A stretch of 15,817 nt of DNA from NCBI GenBank assembly GCA_001275005.1, contig JWZX01002825.1, positions 1 through 15,817 of the forward strand. The letters run 5' to 3'. The position numbers and the translations under genes are program-made. Shown one piece after another: positions 14,501 to 15,817 of the stretch. The number at the start of each line of letters is the position of its first letter. Within the stretch, counting starts at the first letter, position 1. A model generated the notes under the pieces. It made no database searches. It saw only the letters and a list, made by a program, of their open reading frames with translations, and had not been told where the DNA came from. The DNA is from Chrysochromulina tobinii (lineage: Eukaryota > Haptophyta > Prymnesiales > Chrysochromulinaceae).

Positions 14501-15817
14501 CCTTAACCACGACTTCGGGGGGGCGGCCGCCGACCCCACGATCGCACTCGGCACGCGCGCAACACCCACATCTGCCACGCCGATCACTGCTACCATTCGT
14601 ACCCTCTCGTGCTCCGCCACCGGTACTATCCTCTACCATTCGTCTGACGTGTTCCTGACGTTACCCGACTTTCCCGCTCCTTCAAACGCGGACAGACTCG
14701 AGCTACCGAGCCTTGAACTACCGAGCTACGACCACGGCATGCTCGTCACTGCCCACCTCCACTACTCCGACGTGCTAATCCACATCACCCTCGTGGATGC
14801 GCTTGGCCGCCCGCAAGCTCTTCAGCTTGAAGACCAGTACATTCTGCTCGCCGATGAGGCTACCACCGCGGATCTACACCGCCACCTCATCGGCGTATGC
14901 GGCGTCGTGCCCGTCGACATTACCGCCCGCATCGCGTACGACGTGCCTCTCCTCATCTGGCCGCCTGCATGCCTGACACCCATAATCACCTCGGACAGCA
15001 CCGCCATCCAGTCTCTCCCGTACTTCACGAACGGCATGCGCTGTAAGGTGAGCGCCCGCCGGACGGCGGGCTCCATCATTTCAGGTGGTCCGAACCCCGG
15101 ACCGAGCTCGGGTAATGCGCCCGATAGGCGCACTGACCGAGACACACACCCCCCGGAGATCAGCGAACTGCTCAAAGCAGGCCAAATCGAACCCGGCACG
15201 CGTGTCCGCTATGGCGCGTCAAGCGCTCCCCCTGGCCCATCGTTAGCACACGAGCCTTGCGCCCTGTGTGCCACGCTCCGGGACAAGTACGACCGACTCG
15301 ACGCCGCCGACGACGCCAGATACGAGGAGCGCCAATGTTCGCTAGCAGCGCAGCGCCTGCACGCCAGCCTGTCTCTGTGTCGCCCTGGACAAGTCAAGCG
15401 CAGCGCGCCAGAGCCCTCAACTCTAGACGACACGTCGAGTGATTCTAATTCTAACGACGCGTACCCCTGTCCCTTGTCACACGGCGTCACGATAACACTG
15501 TACGCCGACGACCTCGCGATTACCGTCGCCACCCCAACCCACACCCACCACCTCACCATCGCGACCGACGCGCTTAACCCCCCGGCGCCACCCACCCCGC
15601 CCACCCTACCCGTTGCGCCGTCCCTCCGCCTTCGAGGCAGTGGCACGAGGAAAGGAAAGAAGCCTGCCGCCGGCACCCCGCCACGTGGTACTTTCGACGC
15701 CTTAAGCGCCGACGAAGACGATGGGACCCTCGGCGAACCCCCGAGCGTTGCCGAACCATCCCCTGCAGGCGCTGAGGCCTCTAGTTCCCCCCCACCCTCG
15801 ACCGCCCCCCTTTCGGC
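8583..15817 (+). CDS. Giant polyprotein-like ORF with OTU protease domain (partial at 3' end)
   Basis: A single frame (codons starting at multiples of 3) has no stop from 8460 to the end of the window. I read it through and checked the register at ATGs 9813, 10011, 11244, 12438, 13416 and 15036. From the first ATG, 8583, there are at least 2,411 codons. Layout by residue: Ala/Thr/Lys/Arg-rich N-terminus with KSR repeats (about 90-210); OTU-like protease (about 212-355); 20-residue repeats (370-409); basic coiled-coil-like segment (about 558-635); Pro-rich module ending LRLRGSG (961-967); a large unrecognised region with an RNase D-like segment (about 1374-1545) and a Cys/His cluster (about 1576-1626); NPGP (2171-2174); a second LRLRGSG module (2348-2354); a Pro-rich tail. 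Third positions are strongly C/G. The neighbours are retroelements, so an uncharacterised retroelement or other mobile polyprotein is plausible, but no complete RT, endonuclease or helicase is visible. The function of the whole is unknown. Confidence 0.8.
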   Translation, partial: MLPVHNALNQPSNPKLIIGSPRTGIIGETLVPDAPHEPAVPRSPTPSTKPNDLHLVYNQPGHKKKPTNESFPTHPSPPRATKNSPHTTIPTTQAAAAATPQAAKLASIAAKSHGERTRTRITRSATSPSTAINATKSRATPKPTTVDKMRAADISAAQQAKKAEIATKSRDTKTSTTRARNTAGTTTATDATKSRARRLAPWTTSTATDTRVADVFSGTVAKVPADNSCMLHALKLGDAAKLRELLTTWLRANPNHPLFGATLAEHVSADTGEPWPEYCTRMQHAHTWGGIPELVAAAQVHSVGIRVFEDVGRGHFHLKAIFGQEFIVRDARTAPIDIVCGSSHYDSLIGARPLKPWEHKTKQIDKLTTSAPHELEETVVSAAPKEPATLAPRELEKTAVSAAPKEPKATMSEIAHSELDPATEVAVLERLEQQRRSSPLDLQALLAHPDPLPMLGEHLYQLIECHDVRLPGKITGMLLDGLSLDELHSLLASAPPRDAAAALAEWVDTAQQTLREAAEILAATEPKEPTVPAPPELEKLDLPTEPEKHDTMAENLAPDTPKKIRRMRSVGQRRRRAHRKRDTRRARDRRQKLKAREELAARESKAREELATREEPAKSEVRQAREQHEAWKRRDEMREFNKEFALPEPWPRPEVCEWKPIFVTREVSRMQANDERATHVRLLFTATSTPTPSLLGIALYASILHPTPHAPYLRGAAPRVFGKATPKAKTDEEKDAESAGNPKPYFPPNSVSARHIRRSPVGHRGTVGGSPKERHHQIVVAIKSHRCKHTMVVIPRSSRSPWHYVSQQRLLRLQRRKPAGPIEAKCHEQPLQSRRRRLREGRRTSRRQRACAEAPCIRPRTATCSTTCSPTSRRTTTYAALCATIAPMSGMTVQLSIALWDTPAPITATRVAPMHHDATHAAGPTTPQATVVVLEGVPPPIAVPAVVPGLPVAPPPVGMSLRLRGSGRHRTPTPEPTQAQPVVDPSGVPAGPDHGDCPPPHFGLGTICGALQMTYSLAHLTTDSNCPQRGTSVRHGAGLECLSDHNYEAAFSHLVNYSGCLPDEPRIVPELAHHPRIAAILRALDVGGVHSLPTRAPEADQRRPRPAALPTCSIAAIVHTKWADPICTSRPSVDPDYPVVAARSDVRYIVEEGDAPFHRTAELYVICKALAEALVTSTALEKLLLLPLLYPGYAHAHLPFPNHPKRFLGLDVIGEGFRRVLLIPPVGPEGWLNRLHGMAKAFHITFEYAAISHRRTTVSFGCKRSLFSFEQDAVRPLLLGDVEEYMLGFDSRIMMPRGGWCIEGYGPSYRARLEHAAFRIYCMALNALADDESLIGGIMRRCHTWRFSTPFHPYVPYMIPDSHLESTFDPTKIDLWIRHHVRQHLVIDCRERDAPQADGGDPIIVLQVEQDVLVIDDLLAAARSPLLRFVLNSPTIAKITGYSAAVQKTLAAIFDKADDWSVHWFDISEFIPFIADTSLIILLDVVGNSHPISLTTEMMGCGTLWWERGPNRLGRDPLFVTALLSDLLYFLSNEEPRYLAAFEVGRPNPKAYPINKLDDYERFYRGGDRSPHHSRCGCFHCKRRAPSAYHCNLDGTVSEFATPPPYNIRHDMCLCLCDRNFHTCTCNSRLSGTSFMRNVRRTSPAVLADDRTPPSVTPLTHRRCSLPTLVCGLNLHLDDTTTSGYRGVEWCDTSSRYLATLDSRPLGAFRTAVEAALRIARETATPHLIALNADVLEVILRFMPGVTVLYKSSRALRQALRPACYAIYLDRCLRDWFLRPKPDQPTSFDQHTPGNFERVEFATFSLPIAESTRCIHPALSIVAPADGVFAWASPNTLSSRVSQQFLFDDARNPYLLTELSLDWINAFAPDWRTHIDTTPRRSSGNHEDVVGSILVAIRFVKYAGHIIVRALVRTRMRDHFHIGRDATHGNPISLCASSNYHGNLVLIDKVGSLRLQPHYAYTCFSCWSDVVGLLNHDFGGAAADPTIALGTRATPTSATPITATIRTLSCSATGTILYHSSDVFLTLPDFPAPSNADRLELPSLELPSYDHGMLVTAHLHYSDVLIHITLVDALGRPQALQLEDQYILLADEATTADLHRHLIGVCGVVPVDITARIAYDVPLLIWPPACLTPIITSDSTAIQSLPYFTNGMRCKVSARRTAGSIISGGPNPGPSSGNAPDRRTDRDTHPPEISELLKAGQIEPGTRVRYGASSAPPGPSLAHEPCALCATLRDKYDRLDAADDARYEERQCSLAAQRLHASLSLCRPGQVKRSAPEPSTLDDTSSDSNSNDAYPCPLSHGVTITLYADDLAITVATPTHTHHLTIATDALNPPAPPTPPTLPVAPSLRLRGSGTRKGKKPAAGTPPRGTFDALSADEDDGTLGEPPSVAEPSPAGAEASSSPPPSTAPLS
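8905..9172 (+). repeat. Four dispersed A-(T/A)-K-S-(R/H) motifs in basic N-terminus
   Basis: The peptide motif AAKSH or ATKSR occurs four times (near 8905, 8986, 9079 and 9157), separated by 75-93 bp, in an Ala/Thr/Lys/Arg-rich stretch resembling linker-histone tails in composition. This could be a nucleic-acid-binding or disordered region; no fold is recognisable. Confidence 0.5.
9216..9647 (+). other. OTU-family cysteine protease domain within giant ORF
   Basis: OTU proteases cleave after ubiquitin-like tails; some mobile elements and viruses carry them. Residues PADNSCMLHAL match the OTU nucleophile motif (usually DGNCLFRA), with Asp 226 three residues before Cys 229. TWGGIPELVAAAQ at residue 287 onward matches the conserved WGG-x-x-EL motif, followed by the strand GIRVFE. 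HYDSL places the catalytic His at 344, 115 residues after the Cys, a normal OTU spacing. All expected catalytic positions are present, though the GN of the nucleophile motif is NS. Identification rests on motif order and spacing, without a profile search. Confidence 0.75.
9690..9809 (+). repeat. Two tandem 60-bp units (20 residues each) in the giant ORF
   Basis: Units 9690-9749 and 9750-9809 share GAGCTCGAG at 9702-9710 and 9762-9770, and the string GTGTCGGCCGCGCCCAAGGA. They encode peptides of the type SAPHELEETVVSAAPKEPAT. A related fragment (KEPTVPAPPELEKL) recurs at about 10160-10205. The repeat directly follows the OTU domain and looks like a flexible, acidic, Pro-rich spacer. Confidence 0.75.
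10254..10485 (+). other. Highly charged, coiled-coil-like segment
   Basis: Within the giant ORF this stretch encodes an Arg/Lys-rich run (KKIRRMRSVGQRRRRAHRK) followed by repeated K/T-AREELA-type units, such as KAREELAARESKAREELA. Alternating basic and acidic residues with regularly spaced Leu/Ala suggest a helical, possibly coiled-coil, RNA-binding or oligomerising segment. This is a composition-based reading. Confidence 0.5.
10955..11246 (+). other. Frame-ambiguous stretch of the giant ORF
   Basis: Here the main frame stays open but reads as Arg/Cys/Thr-rich text, such as CSTTCSPTSRRTTTYAALC. The frame one base later gives a plausible Ala/Pro linker (ACYAYNAVSLLAQSKPS) until a TGA at 11246-11248. 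The third frame gives EKAARLRRGPLHPAPHRNVQ after an ATG at 11057. Either the C/G-rich sequence simply lacks stops, or two compensating indels displace the frame. From about 11247 on, the main frame again reads as ordinary protein. Confidence 0.4.
11463..11483 (+). other. Ubiquitin-tail-like site LRLRGSG, first copy
   Basis: Codons CTG CGC CTC CGA GGC TCT GGT encode LRLRGSG, close to the LRLRGG tail of ubiquitin that OTU proteases recognise. It ends a Pro-rich module (LPVAPPPVGMSLRLRGSG) about 620 residues after the OTU His. The sequence after it (RHRTPTPEP) is again linker-like, so the site would be exposed. The second Gly of the ubiquitin tail is replaced by Ser, which weakens the match. Confidence 0.55.
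12702..13215 (+). other. Possible degenerate RNase D-like (DEDD) exonuclease domain
   Basis: The order of features recalls DEDD 3'-5' exonucleases. HLVIDCRE sits where the D-x-E motif is expected, followed by PIIVLQVEQDVLVIDDLL (the 'LLQ ... liD' strands), FVLNSPTIAKITGYS ('L.s..i.Kv.hs'), HWFDISEF ('fDt'), and LWWERGPN ... LLSDLLYFL near the end. Several catalytic acids appear absent or shifted: DCRE instead of D-x-E, and VQKTL where D-x-x-x-L is expected. If the fold is right, the enzyme is probably inactive. Motif impression only. Confidence 0.35.
13305..13460 (+). other. Cys/His cluster, possible zinc-binding domain
   Basis: Nine cysteines (codons at 13308, 13314, 13323, 13353, 13419, 13425, 13431, 13452, 13458) and several histidines occur in about 50 residues, with pattern C-x-C-x2-C-x9-C-x21-C-x-C-x-C-x6-C-x-C. 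It does not fit the retroviral CCHC knuckle or a standard C2H2 finger. The surrounding ORF has few cysteines, so the clustering suggests metal binding. Function unknown. Confidence 0.45.
15081..15104 (+). other. NPGP motif, possible 2A-like ribosome-skipping site
   Basis: The giant ORF contains SGGPNPGP here. NPGP is the invariant end of 2A-type ribosome-skipping peptides, which are known from several non-LTR retrotransposons. The canonical upstream D-V/I-E-x is replaced by S-G-G-P, so activity is doubtful. It sits at the end of the large folded-looking region and before a linker, where a polyprotein boundary would make sense. Confidence 0.3.
15474..15575 (+). other. Orphan YADD segment resembling a non-LTR RT palm motif
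   Basis: The stretch HGVTITLYADDLAITVATP, continuing to IATDAL, looks like the catalytic YADD strand and following helix of non-LTR reverse transcriptases. The rest of an RT (fingers, the QG-S-LSP motif, thumb) is absent on both sides; a Pro-rich linker follows at once. Alternatively it is part of a module duplicated from 11247-11483, which starts GMTVQL and has HH and AT at similar places, and the YADD is coincidental. Confidence 0.3.
15624..15644 (+). other. Ubiquitin-tail-like site LRLRGSG, second copy
   Basis: Codons CTC CGC CTT CGA GGC AGT GGC encode the same seven residues as at 11463, preceded again by LPVAP and Ser. Four of the seven codons differ silently, and one Ser is AGT here but TCT there. 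The residue before the motif is TCC here and AGC there. It is followed by a basic, Pro-rich tail (TRKGKKPAAG). Confidence 0.55.

Noticed and set aside
15047-15083. AAG|GTGAGC ... TTTCAG resembling a 37-nt intron in the giant ORF
   Set aside because: The length is not a multiple of three; removal shifts into a frame that stops at TAG about 160 bases downstream, whereas the unspliced frame is open to the edge.
15480-15644. A ubiquitin-like domain ahead of LRLRGSG (TITL near the start, LRLRG at the end)
   Set aside because: The intervening sequence is Pro-rich and about 14 residues shorter than in ubiquitin, so no ubiquitin fold is likely; only the tail is similar.

Overview
The window looks like a transposon-dense stretch of a eukaryotic nuclear genome, most likely a protist. 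This rests on a Ty3/Gypsy-type (chromovirus-like) pol polyprotein present twice, very long intron-free reading frames, TGA/TAA used as stops, and no operons or bacterial genes. Nothing here fixes the species; perkinsozoan or other alveolate genomes would be candidates, but that is inference. I see no rRNA, tRNA or CRISPR array.

Region 1 (1-2965) is a Ty3/Gypsy pol copy on the minus strand that runs off the left edge. It aligns to the second copy with coordinates that sum to exactly 6667, so there is no net indel over about 3 kb. The exception is a 722-bp block (631-1352) that lies in the opposite orientation. All three pieces are still open reading frames.

Region 2 (2966-8276) is a second pol copy on the plus strand, head-to-head with the first. 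It starts inside the protease and continues through RT, RNase H, an HHCC zinc-binding domain, a DD35E integrase core and a degenerate chromodomain to a TGA at 8276. Its 5' part (gag and the protease active site) is missing. Bases 3702-6666 and 1-2965 form a large inverted repeat around a 736-bp single-copy spacer.

Region 3 (8277-8582) is a short non-coding or leader stretch with two perfect hairpins.

Region 4 (8460/8583-15817) is the most interesting part. One plus-strand frame stays open for 7.36 kb (about 2,450 codons) to the right edge, without a stop. It is easily missed because it has no stop inside the window. In order it encodes: a low-complexity basic N-terminus, an OTU-type cysteine-protease domain, a 20-residue tandem repeat, a charged coiled-coil-like segment, a Pro-rich module ending in the ubiquitin-tail-like peptide LRLRGSG, about 1,200 residues of largely unrecognised sequence (with a possible RNase D-like domain and a Cys/His cluster), an NPGP motif, and a second module again ending in LRLRGSG. 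The two LRLRGSG sites use different codons, including TCN versus AGY serine switches, so the peptide rather than the DNA seems conserved. My working idea is a giant, perhaps retroelement-derived polyprotein whose OTU protease may process ubiquitin-tail-like sites. That is inference.
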